A model generated the notes under the pieces. The model did not search any database. It worked only from the letters and a program-made list of their open reading frames with translations, and was not told the origin of the DNA. Shown here one piece after another: positions 14,579-23,299 of a stretch of 39,908 nucleotides of DNA. Numbering within the stretch: position 1 is the first letter of the stretch; every line of letters starts with the position of its first letter. This stretch comes from Bacteroidetes bacterium UBA2364 (GTDB lineage: Bacteria > Bacteroidota > Rhodothermia > Rhodothermales > UBA2364), in NCBI GenBank assembly GCA_002344075.1, contig DDTM01000038.1, positions 1 through 39,908 of the forward strand. The letters run 5' to 3'. A program made the position numbers and the translations under genes.

Positions 14579-15826
14579 ATGAAAAGCATTCTTTCTCTAT
14601 GTTGCTTCTCTATTTTGTTTTTGGTCTTTAAGGCAGATCCAATATCTGCTCAGATCCTAATGGGGGCCGAACGGCTTGCAATGTACAATTTTGAATTATT
14701 ACAAGGGAAGCGAGTGGGGTTGATTACCAATCACACGGCAGTCGTCAATGGACAACATGTTATAGATTTATTTTATCGTTCGCCCAATGTAAAACTCACC
14801 ACGCTTTTTGGCCCAGAGCATGGAATCCGAGGACTTGCCGATGCCGGAGCCGCTGTCACAAATGGAAGAGATCCCCAGACCAATTTGCCTGTATATAGTC
14901 TGTATGGTGCAACAAAAAAACCAACGGCCCAGATGCTCCAAAATGTGGATGCACTGGTTTTTGATATTCAGGACGTAGGCGCACGATTCTACACTTATAT
15001 CTCGACCATGGCTTTGGCGATGCAGGCTGCTGCCGAAAATGACATTCCATTTTTTGTTTTAGATCGTCCGAATCCTCTGGGAGGAATGCGGGTGTCTGGC
15101 TTTATGCTGGAACCAAGGTTCACGTCTTTTGTTGGACAGTTTGCGATACCAATTCAACATGGCATGACGGTGGGGGAATTGGCCCAAATGATACGCGGAG
15201 AAAAATTAATGCCCGGTGTAGAGTCGCTAAGACTCACCGTAGTCAAGATGCAAGGCTGGTACCGAACAATGCTCTGGGGAGAAACCCAGTTGCCTTGGGT
15301 CCGCACAAGCCCCAATATTCCGGATGTAGAAACAGCCTATTTGTATCCGGGTATGTGCTTTTTTGAAGGAACCAACCTCAGCGAAGGACGGGGAACACAA
15401 CAGCCTTTCAAAACCGTTGGGGCGCCTTGGGCCAATGCACAACAGTTAGCAAATACACTCAACGCCAAGCGTCTGCCCGGTGTCGTATTCCAAGCAACCG
15501 ACTTTGTGCCCAAAAGTATTCCCAATATGGCCACATCACCCAAACTGCAAGGCCGGAAATTATATGGAGTACAGTTGAAAGTGACCGATCCATTGGCCCT
15601 ACAATCCGTAGAAGTGGGCATCCATACGCTGGCCGCCTTTTATGCGCAAGCAACACCCACTATCCGAAAAACATTCTTTATCCGCGATTTTATGGGCAAA
15701 TTAGCCGGAACCAATCGCTTGATTGAGATGCTGGAAGCAGGGAAAAGCCCTGAACAGATTATCCAGTCCTGGCAACAGGAACTCGCGGCCTTTCAGCAAA
15801 AAAGAATGCCTTATTTATTGTATTGA
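14579..15826 (+). CDS. namZ: DUF1343 (NamZ-type) exo-beta-N-acetylmuramidase
   Basis: This is a predicted exported glycosidase of the DUF1343/GH171 family, whose characterised member NamZ removes MurNAc from the non-reducing ends of peptidoglycan fragments. An N-terminal signal peptide ends near residue 25 (PISAQ). The family core follows: GKRVGLITNHTAV (43-55), LFGPEHGIRG (76-85), VFDIQDVGARFYTYISTM and VLDRPNPLGG. The C-terminal domain contains the FEGTNLSEGRGTQQPF motif. The length (415 aa) is normal. It stands alone between two terminators and is convergent with the S9 peptidase. A role in cell-wall turnover or recycling is inferred from the family. Confidence 0.88.
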   Translation: MKSILSLCCFSILFLVFKADPISAQILMGAERLAMYNFELLQGKRVGLITNHTAVVNGQHVIDLFYRSPNVKLTTLFGPEHGIRGLADAGAAVTNGRDPQTNLPVYSLYGATKKPTAQMLQNVDALVFDIQDVGARFYTYISTMALAMQAAAENDIPFFVLDRPNPLGGMRVSGFMLEPRFTSFVGQFAIPIQHGMTVGELAQMIRGEKLMPGVESLRLTVVKMQGWYRTMLWGETQLPWVRTSPNIPDVETAYLYPGMCFFEGTNLSEGRGTQQPFKTVGAPWANAQQLANTLNAKRLPGVVFQATDFVPKSIPNMATSPKLQGRKLYGVQLKVTDPLALQSVEVGIHTLAAFYAQATPTIRKTFFIRDFMGKLAGTNRLIEMLEAGKSPEQIIQSWQQELAAFQQKRMPYLLY

Positions 15827-15844
15827 CGAAACCAATCTGATTAA

Positions 15845-15884
15845 AACATAAAGCCGGAGGATGCTTGTCTTCCGGCCTTATGTT
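15845..15884. terminator. Bidirectional terminator between namZ and the S9 peptidase
   Basis: A 17-bp near-perfect inverted repeat (arms 15845-15861 and 15868-15884, loop TGCTTG) contains one A-C mismatch and one G-T pair. On the minus strand it is followed by TTTTAAT. It lies between two convergent stop codons. Confidence 0.8.
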
Positions 15885-15892
15885 GATGTGCG

Positions 15893-18307
15893 CTACTTGG
15901 GAAAACGACTTCTTGGAAGCCTGTTTGGCCCAATATGATCTTCAAATAACTTTAGGATTCGTCGGTATTCATCTGTCCAACTGGAAGGTTCCACAAAGCC
16001 ATGATCTTCCACAGGATACAAGGCCATCTCCCAGTTGTCTTTTTCCAATTCGATCAACTTTTGGGACAACCGCACCACGTCCTGAAAATGCACATTGGTA
16101 TCTACCACACCATGACAAATCAACAGCGGGTCTTCGAGGCCACTGGCAAAATTAATCGGCGAAGAACGGGCGTATGACAGCGAGTCTTGTGCTGGTGTGT
16201 TCAGAATGTTGGCCGTATAGGGATGGTTATAGTGCGCCCAATCGGTTACAGATCGAAGCGCAGCCCCTGCTCCAAAATGCTTAGACTCCGTAAACAAGGC
16301 CATCAAAGTAATGAATCCCCCATACGAGCCACCATAAATCCCAATGCGATCGGGCTGGATACGATGGTTCTGGGTTAAATATCGAGAGGCGTCCACAAAG
16401 TCCTGCAAGTCTCTTCCACCCATGTGCCGATAAATGGCCGTCCGCCAATCCCTACCATATCCTTCCGAAGCGCGATAATCCACATCTAACACCGTGTAGC
16501 CCATGTCGGCCAATAGGTTATGAAACATGTATTCACGAAAATACGTGCTCCACCAGCGATGTACATTTTGTAAATACCCCGCGCCATGAACAAATAACAC
16601 CCCAGCACCATTTGATTTTTTGGGCTTGTACAAGCGTGCAGGAACTTGTTTTCCGTCAGAAGCCCGAATCATGATAATTTCCGGATCCCTCCACGCATAA
16701 CGCAACCACTCGTCAGTGGGCGAGGAAGTGATTTGCACAGGTGCTTTACCTATTTCCTGTAGGTAAATTTCAGGCGGTTTATTACTATAAGAGTACAAAA
16801 TGGCCATTCTTTTCTCGTCTGGACTGAGCGCCACTTCATTTTTTCCAATAAGAGTGGTCAATTTTTCTCGTTTCCCGCCGTGTACGGGCATTCGATAAAA
16901 ATGGCGCTCAAATGGCGTTTCCTCGCTACTCGTGAAATACCAATACTGTCCGTCTTTAGAGATATACGGGTCAAAAATCTCGAAACTGCCAGATGTGAGG
17001 GCCTTAGTCTCTTGTGTGTTTACATTGTACACATACAAGTGGCTATACCCCGTTTTCTCGCTCTGGAAGTACACATGTTGCTGATCCGGCAACCATCCTG
17101 TTTCACCTGAGCCTCCTGCCCAGGATATGCCTGGGCCAGCAATCCAAGCCTCATCGTATTGGTGGTCTATGATCTTAAGTTCACCACTTTCGGGATTGAG
17201 CAGCGCAAGCCACCGATCTTTGTTATCGGTTGTGCGGATCTCGATATAGGCATGTGTTCCGGCGAGGTTCCATAACGGGCCATATGGAATAAATCCACGT
17301 TTATGGATGCCCTCCAACTTTTTGACTCCTTGCTCGGTCAGATATTGCGGAACCCGATCGGCTCCAGGTAGATGTGCAAACGATACACTATAGGTGGTAT
17401 CACGTTTTGTATCCATAATCCACATCTCGTAGGAATCAGCAGGTTGTCCCACCTTGGCACGTGTTCTGATAGAGCCAGCATATCCGTCTTCACTTACGTA
17501 AGTACCGACAGCCGTGTTTTTGGTCTGATTGCTTCGGGTAATTAAGTTCAAGACGACAAAACGATTTTGCCCGTCGTAGGAGAGGCTCCGAAGGTTTCTT
17601 TTCCCTAAATAGAAGGGGGATGGAAATAGTTGGGTCGCTTTGTCTTCTCGCTTATTAAAGGCTTCAGAATATTCCGAGCGTTCGGTTTTATCACGAATTA
17701 CTTTAAACAAGTTACGTTGTTGTTGTAGGAGAAACTTGTCTTGCTCGTTATACTTAGGTGGTGGTGGGGGGGGCTCACCTGTTCTGATGTCGGTCATCTG
17801 GCTTACCGAGCCTGTTTTCAATGAAAGCCAGAAGAGGTTTTGTTCTTTTTGGAAGTACACGTATTGCCCATCCATAGAGAAAGCAGGGTCGGACTCAGAG
17901 CTTATGGTTTGGGTAAGTTGGGTTATGGCTTGCGTTTTGGTATCTAAAAGATATAAATCCCCACGATGTGTAAAGACTTTTTTTGAAAAGTCTGGATTAT
18001 ACAAGCTATATGTGTGGTGCCAACCAGAAAAACTTGGGCGGATACTTCGCCTTTCTTGCGTTGTGAGTTGTTGGGGAGTAGGGACCATAGGCGAGGTTTT
18101 ATACAGGGAGTCTGCTCTATACTTGCCTTTGGGGTTCCAGTTAAAATAAACAGTTTTCCCATCCTCTGCCCAGTATGGCATTCCCGGCCATGCACCAATC
18201 CATGTTTTTGGATCGCGCATAATTTTACCTACTGTCAGTGGAGAAGTCTGGCCCAGACTATTAATGGTAGAGAATGCCGCAATACATAAAATCAGCCATC
18301 GTTTCAT
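15893..18307 (-). CDS. S9 family prolyl-oligopeptidase-type peptidase
   Basis: This is a secreted serine peptidase of the dipeptidyl-peptidase IV / prolyl oligopeptidase family. The ATG at 18307 starts a signal peptide ending at about residue 20 (INSLGQ); an upstream ATG in frame (18418) would bury it, so I prefer 18307 (804 aa). The first two thirds form a beta-propeller with WD40-like PD40 repeats (DPAFSMDGQYVYFQKE, DPYISKDGQYWYFTS). The C-terminal alpha/beta-hydrolase has the nucleophile in GGSYGG (Ser about 661), Asp about 736 in HGVVDTNV and His about 769 in EDHGF. It is probably periplasmic and degrades short or proline-containing peptides. It follows the ompA-like gene on the same strand but is separated by a terminator. 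Confidence 0.92.
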   Translation of the reverse strand: MKRWLILCIAAFSTINSLGQTSPLTVGKIMRDPKTWIGAWPGMPYWAEDGKTVYFNWNPKGKYRADSLYKTSPMVPTPQQLTTQERRSIRPSFSGWHHTYSLYNPDFSKKVFTHRGDLYLLDTKTQAITQLTQTISSESDPAFSMDGQYVYFQKEQNLFWLSLKTGSVSQMTDIRTGEPPPPPPKYNEQDKFLLQQQRNLFKVIRDKTERSEYSEAFNKREDKATQLFPSPFYLGKRNLRSLSYDGQNRFVVLNLITRSNQTKNTAVGTYVSEDGYAGSIRTRAKVGQPADSYEMWIMDTKRDTTYSVSFAHLPGADRVPQYLTEQGVKKLEGIHKRGFIPYGPLWNLAGTHAYIEIRTTDNKDRWLALLNPESGELKIIDHQYDEAWIAGPGISWAGGSGETGWLPDQQHVYFQSEKTGYSHLYVYNVNTQETKALTSGSFEIFDPYISKDGQYWYFTSSEETPFERHFYRMPVHGGKREKLTTLIGKNEVALSPDEKRMAILYSYSNKPPEIYLQEIGKAPVQITSSPTDEWLRYAWRDPEIIMIRASDGKQVPARLYKPKKSNGAGVLFVHGAGYLQNVHRWWSTYFREYMFHNLLADMGYTVLDVDYRASEGYGRDWRTAIYRHMGGRDLQDFVDASRYLTQNHRIQPDRIGIYGGSYGGFITLMALFTESKHFGAGAALRSVTDWAHYNHPYTANILNTPAQDSLSYARSSPINFASGLEDPLLICHGVVDTNVHFQDVVRLSQKLIELEKDNWEMALYPVEDHGFVEPSSWTDEYRRILKLFEDHIGPNRLPRSRFPK

Positions 18308-18376
18308 GTTATGTGAGGGTTTCGTTGTGAAAATAGACAACATCCTTGAAGGACGTACTTCAAGAATGAATGTAAC

Positions 18377-18409
18377 GAAAAAGGGGAAGCTCCGTTGGAA
18401 CCTCCCCTT
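18377..18409 (-). terminator. Intrinsic terminator of the OmpA/PKD gene
   Basis: A 13-bp stem with two mismatches (arms 18381-18393 and 18397-18409, loop of three) is followed on the minus strand by TTT, giving a run of five T with the stem end. It lies 26 bases after the stop of the OmpA/PKD gene and separates it from the S9 peptidase. Confidence 0.75.
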
Positions 18410-18434
18410 TTCAATCAAACCTTATCGCGGAAAA

Positions 18435-19997
18435 TTAGCGAACAATCACTGCTTCTACACGACGATTGCGGCGGCAACCACGACCTGGATCTTCTTTATC
18501 ACAGTTATTAGGATCAACACCTGCGCCACGAACGGAGACACGGCTGGCATCAATGCCCTTCGAAATCATGTAGTCTGCAATGGCTTTTGCACGGCGTTGT
18601 GCAATCGTCATGCTGTTTTCTACAGAGTCGCTATAACCCGTAACAACAATCTTCAGCTTCGGACAATCTTTGAGTGCCGTAATGTTTTCATCAATCAGGC
18701 TCATCGCTTGGGCATCAATGGTGGATGCACCATAGTTGAAATAAACTGAATTAAGTTCCGTAATCTTGGCACAAGGATCAGCAGGTGGCGGTGGCGGTGG
18801 CGGTGCAGGCGCATTGACCGTAACGCGGAAGGTGCGGGTATCACTTCCGGCAGCATTCTTGGCAGTTACTTTAACCGTGTAGGTTCCCGGTGTAGAGAAG
18901 CTATACGAAGCATTCGCTGTTGAAGCTGTAGCACCATTGCCGAAGTCCCAAGCATATGTCACTTGACAAGAACCCGAGGTACTGGCGGTAAAGGATCCAC
19001 TTTTCCCACTCTCTAAATTCGAAGGCGCATTCGCAGCTGAAATTTTAGCAGGATTGCTCGCACATGGATCTACGACTGTTACGGTACCGGTTTTGGTATC
19101 CGTTCCACGGCAGTTCATTGCGCTCGAAGTAACTGTATAGGTACCAGGGCGAGAATAGCTATGCGTTACAGCAGCACCCGTACCAGTGTTGCCATCACCA
19201 AAATCCCACATATACGAAACGGGAACGGTCGCGGTAGGCGTAACGCCCATGCTGAAGTTAGCCGCTTCGCCAGCATTCAGGGAACCACTTGGTAAATTGA
19301 TATTGGTCACCAATGCCGGATTACAAACCACGCCTTCTTTCAGATCGAAAGACAGGTTTGCACTAAGGTAGTTTAAATAGTCAAAATTACTTTTGTCGCC
19401 AGTAATAAGTGCATTTTTACCCTTTGGGTCAGCGGCATCCACAGCGGCATCTGGGAGAACCATGTAGCTGGTACCATCAATTCCAAGTTTAACAGGGCCT
19501 ACTTTGAATTGTACACCAAAGCCGAGTGAGGGGCCGTAACCCAAACCAGGAATGGATTTTGCATATGATAGATCCGTTTGCTTAGAAGCTTGGGTTAGGT
19601 TTGCACCCAATTGTACATAGGGAGAGAAGGCTTTATTGGCGAGTGCGCTAAAAATCTGATAGCGGAGCAACAACGCCCCAGTAATCCGCCCTTCTTTTTG
19701 CGTGTTAGCCGCAAAGCGAGATTCAATATTGGGGTATTTGCCCCAAGCCCCGCGAACCAGAGCCGTTAATTGGTCGGTAAAACCATATCCAAGCTCAAGA
19801 CCGAGGTTAGGCCCGGCATTGTCGAAATACGCTTTGCCAAGGTTTAAATCGCCAGGATACTTGTCGTTGTCGCCGCCGTAACTGGCAACACCACCCATTA
19901 GTGCGGCATGTACACGGCCTTGTTGTGCATAGGCCATTCCTGTTACCAAAAACAGCGCACATGCAAAAGTTAAAATGTTCTGAAGTTGTTTTTTCAT
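18435..19997 (-). CDS. OmpA-family outer-membrane protein with two PKD domains
   Basis: This is an outer-membrane protein tethered to peptidoglycan. A signal peptide (1-24, ending MAYA before Q) is followed by a beta-barrel-like region to about 225. Two PKD domains follow, with motifs YMWDFGDGNTGTG and YAWDFGNGATAST. A proline-rich hinge starts near 396, and an OmpA/MotB domain fills about 409-520. The OmpA domain shows the FNYGASTIDAQA start, the GYSDSVENSMTIAQRRAKAIADYM peptidoglycan-binding core (shown in part) and the closing RRNRRVEAVI. An AGGAG eight bases before the ATG is a strong ribosome site and fixes the start. High expression is likely, judging from the strong ribosome site and the long AT-rich upstream region. 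It has its own terminator. Confidence 0.92.
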   Translation of the reverse strand: MKKQLQNILTFACALFLVTGMAYAQQGRVHAALMGGVASYGGDNDKYPGDLNLGKAYFDNAGPNLGLELGYGFTDQLTALVRGAWGKYPNIESRFAANTQKEGRITGALLLRYQIFSALANKAFSPYVQLGANLTQASKQTDLSYAKSIPGLGYGPSLGFGVQFKVGPVKLGIDGTSYMVLPDAAVDAADPKGKNALITGDKSNFDYLNYLSANLSFDLKEGVVCNPALVTNINLPSGSLNAGEAANFSMGVTPTATVPVSYMWDFGDGNTGTGAAVTHSYSRPGTYTVTSSAMNCRGTDTKTGTVTVVDPCASNPAKISAANAPSNLESGKSGSFTASTSGSCQVTYAWDFGNGATASTANASYSFSTPGTYTVKVTAKNAAGSDTRTFRVTVNAPAPPPPPPPADPCAKITELNSVYFNYGASTIDAQAMSLIDENITALKDCPKLKIVVTGYSDSVENSMTIAQRRAKAIADYMISKGIDASRVSVRGAGVDPNNCDKEDPGRGCRRNRRVEAVIVR

Positions 19998-20351
19998 GGT
20001 GATCTCCTAAGTCGGTGTCAAGGTTAACACAATTGTTTATTTGCGATTGTAAGTATAGAATGTATTAGATTTTGCAATTAAGGATTTGATGAAGATGGGT
20101 GCATTATCTTTTCAAGATGACTTCACTTTAAAATGTGTTTTTATTTTAATTAAGTGATCCATTTAAAGATAAAGCCCAAAATGCCATTGGGAGGCATAAT
20201 AAGCACTTTTTTCTTAAATGTAAAGAAGAGTGTCAAAAAAACTCGCTGTTTAACGAAAGTTCCATTCATCTATACCAGAAGATTTGTTAGCCGTCTCTTG
20301 TTAATGAGTGATAAAGTCCCAAACATTTGACGTTGCACATAGGCCTGTTGA
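19998..20351. other. AT-rich intergenic stretch upstream of the OmpA/PKD gene
   Basis: No coding region is supported. The end near 20000 carries the AGGAG ribosome site of the OmpA/PKD gene. The remainder is AT-rich and presumably holds its promoter. A small TGCC/GGCA hairpin near 20180-20200 is followed by TAATAAGCAC and a run of T, but it is too weak to call. Confidence 0.4.
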
Positions 20352-20717
20352 TCAACTGGTGATGCGTAAAACATCAGGCAAGTCGTTCCGTTGTGGATGT
20401 GGATTCAAGCCATCTACAAGAGGCGTTTCGAGCGCCGTAACAAAAGGGGCAATAGTGGAGAACAAAAATTCTTGTTGTAACTCCAGCATTTCATCCTCAA
20501 AAAGTCCGGGCGTGCGTTCGTGGCCGAAAATATCTATATATAAGGCACGCGGCCAGTCTGGGAATCGCTTTTGCGCTTCTTTAACGGCATTAAACACACC
20601 GTTTGCAGCCTCCTCGAACGATTCATCGGCCTTAACAACATAATATATAGATACGGTGTTGTCGTGGTTCATGAAAACACCGGGTGATTTGGGTTTGTTG
20701 TAGGAAATTGTTTGCAC
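20352..20717 (-). CDS. Hypothetical protein, about 106-121 residues
   Basis: I do not recognise this product. It is soluble and acidic, with no signal peptide and no Cys. Visible features are a beta-strand-like NTVSIYYVVKADES start, a helix rich in Glu and Ala, and a WPRALYIDIFGHERT stretch. The start may be at 20717 (121 aa) or at a second ATG at 20672 (106 aa), which begins immediately before the first structured segment and seems more natural. It lies downstream of rpsT on the same strand but beyond a terminator. The coherent composition suggests a real gene, although no function can be proposed. Confidence 0.6.
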   Translation of the reverse strand: MQTISYNKPKSPGVFMNHDNTVSIYYVVKADESFEEAANGVFNAVKEAQKRFPDWPRALYIDIFGHERTPGLFEDEMLELQQEFLFSTIAPFVTALETPLVDGLNPHPQRNDLPDVLRITS

Positions 20718-20747
20718 TTAATTTCTTATACAAAAAATCATTCAACC

Positions 20748-20779
20748 AAAAAAAGCCCACCGCTTTGGACGTATGGGCT
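20748..20779 (-). terminator. Intrinsic terminator of rpsT
   Basis: On the minus strand a 6-bp stem AGCCCA / TGGGCT (arms 20774-20779 and 20754-20759) is followed by a run of seven T including the stem's last base. It starts about 25 bases after the rpsT stop. Confidence 0.6.
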
Positions 20780-20804
20780 GGAAGCGAGCGGGCTAAGCAG
20801 TTCA

Positions 20805-21059
20805 TCAGGCCAGTGCATTCACATGGCGATCCAATTTGCTTTTTACATTTGCAGCCATGTTGCTATGAATGATCCCTTTCGCAGATAGACGATCCAAATA
20901 AGCTTTAGCGTCATTTAATAAGACAAGTGCGCTGTCTTTGTCTTCGCTAAGTTTAACTTTCTTGATCATTGTACGGACGCGGCTTTTGTGTACGCGGTTG
21001 CGAAGGCGGCGCTTTTCACTTTGACGAACTCGCTTCTCAGCAGATTTGTGTTGCGGCAT
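20805..21059 (-). CDS. rpsT: 30S ribosomal protein S20
   Basis: This is a primary 16S rRNA-binding protein of the small ribosomal subunit. The 84-residue, lysine/arginine-rich product has the typical S20 pattern: an N-terminal PQHKSAEKRVRQSEKRRLRN helix, SRVRTMIKKVK, and a C-terminal helix starting GIIHSNMAANVKSKLDRHV. The length is normal (about 85-90). It is divergent from the M23 peptidase gene across 112 bases and followed by a terminator, so it is probably a monocistronic unit. Confidence 0.96.
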   Translation of the reverse strand: MPQHKSAEKRVRQSEKRRLRNRVHKSRVRTMIKKVKLSEDKDSALVLLNDAKAYLDRLSAKGIIHSNMAANVKSKLDRHVNALA

Positions 21060-21171
21060 GACAAACTATTAGATTGAGATTCAATTTATTTTTTGTTTTT
21101 TTAGAACAACCAATATAAATTACCATCATCAGGAAATACAATTCCTCAAAGTGGATTTTATATGCAGAATC

Positions 21172-22155
21172 ATGAAGTTATTCCTTCTGGATCTTTGGCG
21201 GAATCCTGCTAAAGACATTTCGGTCATCACCATGGATGTCAACGGATTGGAAACGCCGCAGCAATACTTGCTGGCGCCACGCCCGTTTATGACCAAAGTT
21301 TTGGCTGGCATTGGGGGTGTTTTCTTACTCGTAGTGATGATATTTCTTATTTTCCCCATACGGGAATGGGTGATTGGGGGCGTTACTGGTGGTGGTGACC
21401 CCATTAGAACCAACGCAGACCGGTTGGCAGCTTTGCAAGATTCATTAGAAACACAGCAATTATATTTATTGAAACTTCGCGAAATTTTGTTGGGCGCCGA
21501 CTCGGCAAAAGTTAAAATACGAGCAACCATAGTGAAGTCTGATACAACTGCTACACACGCTAAGGTTACCGACGTGGGCCATTCAGGCGATACAGCGCTT
21601 AGTAATATAGCTCCACAGACCAAAGAACTGTCGGCTGCTTCAAAAAGTTCAGAATTGCGGGCTTTGGTTAAAGAGATATCGGATTCGCGCCCGATGCCTC
21701 ATCAACAACCTGCCTTAGCCCTTAGTATTATGTCTGTCCCGAACGGCCACGTTCCACCAATCCGTTTGTTCTTAAACCCCATTACGTTACCAGCGCTACC
21801 TCCTGTTGGAGGATTTGTGACGCGAGGTTTTGAAGCAAAATCTGGGCACTACGGGATTGACATAGCGGTTCAGAAAGGCACGGCGGTTCGTTCGATCGCA
21901 GATGGTTACGTAACTTTTGCTGATTGGACGCACGAAGGTGGATTTGTGATTGTGATTCAGCACGCTGGTGGCTATATTTCGGTGTATAAACACAATGGGC
22001 GTTTGCTGAAACGGGTTGGAGAGCGTGTAAGGTCGCGGGAAGCGATTGCGATGAGTGGTAATACGGGTGAAATATCCAGCGGACCTCATTTGCATTTTGA
22101 ACTATGGCACGAAGGCTTGGCACAAGACCCTCGTACCGCAATTATTGGTTGGTAA
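21172..22155 (+). CDS. M23 (LytM-type) metallopeptidase, membrane-anchored
   Basis: This is a predicted peptidoglycan endopeptidase. A transmembrane segment lies at about residues 42-63, then a periplasmic linker, then the M23 domain (about 210-320). Zinc ligands are seen as HYGID (His226, Asp230) and HLH (His306, His308), with a further His in the YKHNG strand. The ATG at 21172 gives 327 aa; a GTG at 21151 is an alternative seven codons upstream. The bactofilin gene follows after 49 bases. Bactofilins and M23 peptidases are commonly adjacent and work together on cell shape, so a shape or curvature role is inferred. Confidence 0.9.
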   Translation: MKLFLLDLWRNPAKDISVITMDVNGLETPQQYLLAPRPFMTKVLAGIGGVFLLVVMIFLIFPIREWVIGGVTGGGDPIRTNADRLAALQDSLETQQLYLLKLREILLGADSAKVKIRATIVKSDTTATHAKVTDVGHSGDTALSNIAPQTKELSAASKSSELRALVKEISDSRPMPHQQPALALSIMSVPNGHVPPIRLFLNPITLPALPPVGGFVTRGFEAKSGHYGIDIAVQKGTAVRSIADGYVTFADWTHEGGFVIVIQHAGGYISVYKHNGRLLKRVGERVRSREAIAMSGNTGEISSGPHLHFELWHEGLAQDPRTAIIGW

Positions 22156-22204
22156 AACTCACACTAACTACCTAAACGAGTATAGATTATTCAGGGAGAC
22201 TATC

Positions 22205-22714
22205 ATGGCATTATTTAACAAAACCACCAACGAGACGGCACAAACGGCCTCGCCCCGTCCAACACCCGCCTCGGTTCCAAACCCTATGCAATTAAATATG
22301 GTTGGACCGGGCGCTACCTTCGAGGGGGTCTTACGTACCAAAAGCGATACCATTATCAATGGCAAAGTGATTGGTAAAATATTTGTGGAAGGTCGGTTGG
22401 TTGTCAATCCGGAAGGCTTTGTAGAAGGGGAGGTAAACGCCACAAACGCCGACATTGCGGGCAAAATCACAGGAGATGTAAATTGCGACGAGCGCCTTTC
22501 GTTGAAATCCGGGGGGCGAGTGGATGGCAATATTTCCACCAAGAAACTATCCGTGGAAGATGGAGCCTCATTCACAGGAAAATGCTCCATGACCATCGTG
22601 GAAGCCCCCACTTCGGAAACCCCCACTTTTCCGGCCTCGACAGACCATAAACCGGGGGCAAGTAAGGAACGTTTTGCAGCAGCACCAGGTGTTGGCATGA
22701 ACAAGGTTCGATAA
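22205..22714 (+). CDS. Bactofilin (polymer-forming cytoskeletal protein)
   Basis: This self-polymerising cytoskeletal protein usually scaffolds peptidoglycan enzymes at the membrane. After a flexible Pro/Thr-rich N-terminus (about 1-30), the bactofilin beta-helix spans about 38-140, with repeating turns such as FEGVLRTKSDTIINGKVIGK, IFVEGRLVVNPEGFVEGEV and LSLKSGGRVDGNI. A disordered tail follows. AGGGAG lies eight bases before the ATG at 22205, which fixes the start; an upstream in-frame ATG at 22055 lies inside the M23 gene. The length (169 aa) is typical. An intrinsic terminator follows the stop, separating it from the atp genes in part. Confidence 0.92.
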   Translation: MALFNKTTNETAQTASPRPTPASVPNPMQLNMVGPGATFEGVLRTKSDTIINGKVIGKIFVEGRLVVNPEGFVEGEVNATNADIAGKITGDVNCDERLSLKSGGRVDGNISTKKLSVEDGASFTGKCSMTIVEAPTSETPTFPASTDHKPGASKERFAAAPGVGMNKVR

Positions 22715-22744
22715 ACACAGGTTTTGGCCTCGGCTATTTTAGAG

Positions 22745-22780
22745 AAAGCGTATGTTGTAATTGCGGCATGCGCTTTTTTG
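22745..22780 (+). terminator. Intrinsic terminator or attenuator between bactofilin and atpZ
   Basis: A 10-bp stem with one T-G pair (arms 22745-22754 and 22767-22776, 12-base loop) ends in a run of six T, three of them after the stem. It stops only 13 bases before the atpZ ATG. Confidence 0.75.
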
Positions 22781-22792
22781 TAATAAACACGA

Positions 22793-23071
22793 ATGACTAT
22801 GGCAAACATCTCTCCGGAACAAAAACAGAAAACAATTCGGCAGTCTCCAAAGACAGGCAATGAATACATGCAGTTGGGCATTCAAATCGGTACTTCCTTT
22901 ATTGCTTTTATCGGATTGGGTTATTGGCTGGATAGGATGTGGCACACAAAGCCTTGGTTCCTGCTGATTGGTGCTGCTTTTGCAATGCTCTCTATGGTGG
23001 TATTGCTGTACAAAGTTTGGAAACAGTTAGATGCTAACCAAGAGAAAAAAACAAAAGATCAGGTGTCTTAA
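22793..23071 (+). CDS. atpZ: AtpZ/AtpI-family F0F1-ATPase accessory protein
   Basis: This is a small inner-membrane protein associated with assembly or magnesium/calcium supply of the F-type ATP synthase. It has two transmembrane helices (about 28-48 and 54-75), the first containing GIQIGTSFIAFIGLGYWLD, typical of the AtpZ family, and a charged C-terminus. Either the ATG at 22793 or the one at 22799 may be used. It is the first gene of the atp cluster, lying immediately after a terminator-like hairpin. The next gene begins 228 bases later. Confidence 0.8.
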   Translation: MTMANISPEQKQKTIRQSPKTGNEYMQLGIQIGTSFIAFIGLGYWLDRMWHTKPWFLLIGAAFAMLSMVVLLYKVWKQLDANQEKKTKDQVS

Positions 23072-23188
23072 CAAACTATTTGGGAAGGGCCTTACTGATA
23101 TAGAAAAACAGTCTTGGGAAAAAAGAAATACCCTGTCTTCAGATGTCCTTCATCTTATGTGATCCAAATCTTTAAAAAGCATGAGCAT

Positions 23189-23240
23189 TCATTTAGTATT
23201 CATTCCGGTCTCATTTAGAATTCACCCCCGCATTCCCGTC
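23189..23240 (+). repeat. Direct repeats upstream of the AtpI-like gene
   Basis: TCATTTAG, one variable base, then ATTCA occurs at 23189 and 23211, exactly 22 bases apart. CATTCC, one variable base, then GTC occurs at 23201 and 23231. The block lies 60 to 110 bases before the AtpI-like start, in an otherwise empty 228-base gap. Confidence 0.45.
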
Positions 23241-23299
23241 TGGCTTGTTTGCTGAATTATTTTGGCTACACTATAAACAACTTATGTTTAAAACCACTC

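Noticed and set aside
22168..22881. A 237-codon minus-strand frame over the bactofilin gene
   Set aside because: Bactofilin is clearly recognisable on the plus strand with a strong ribosome site; the antisense frame also crosses the terminator and the atpZ start.
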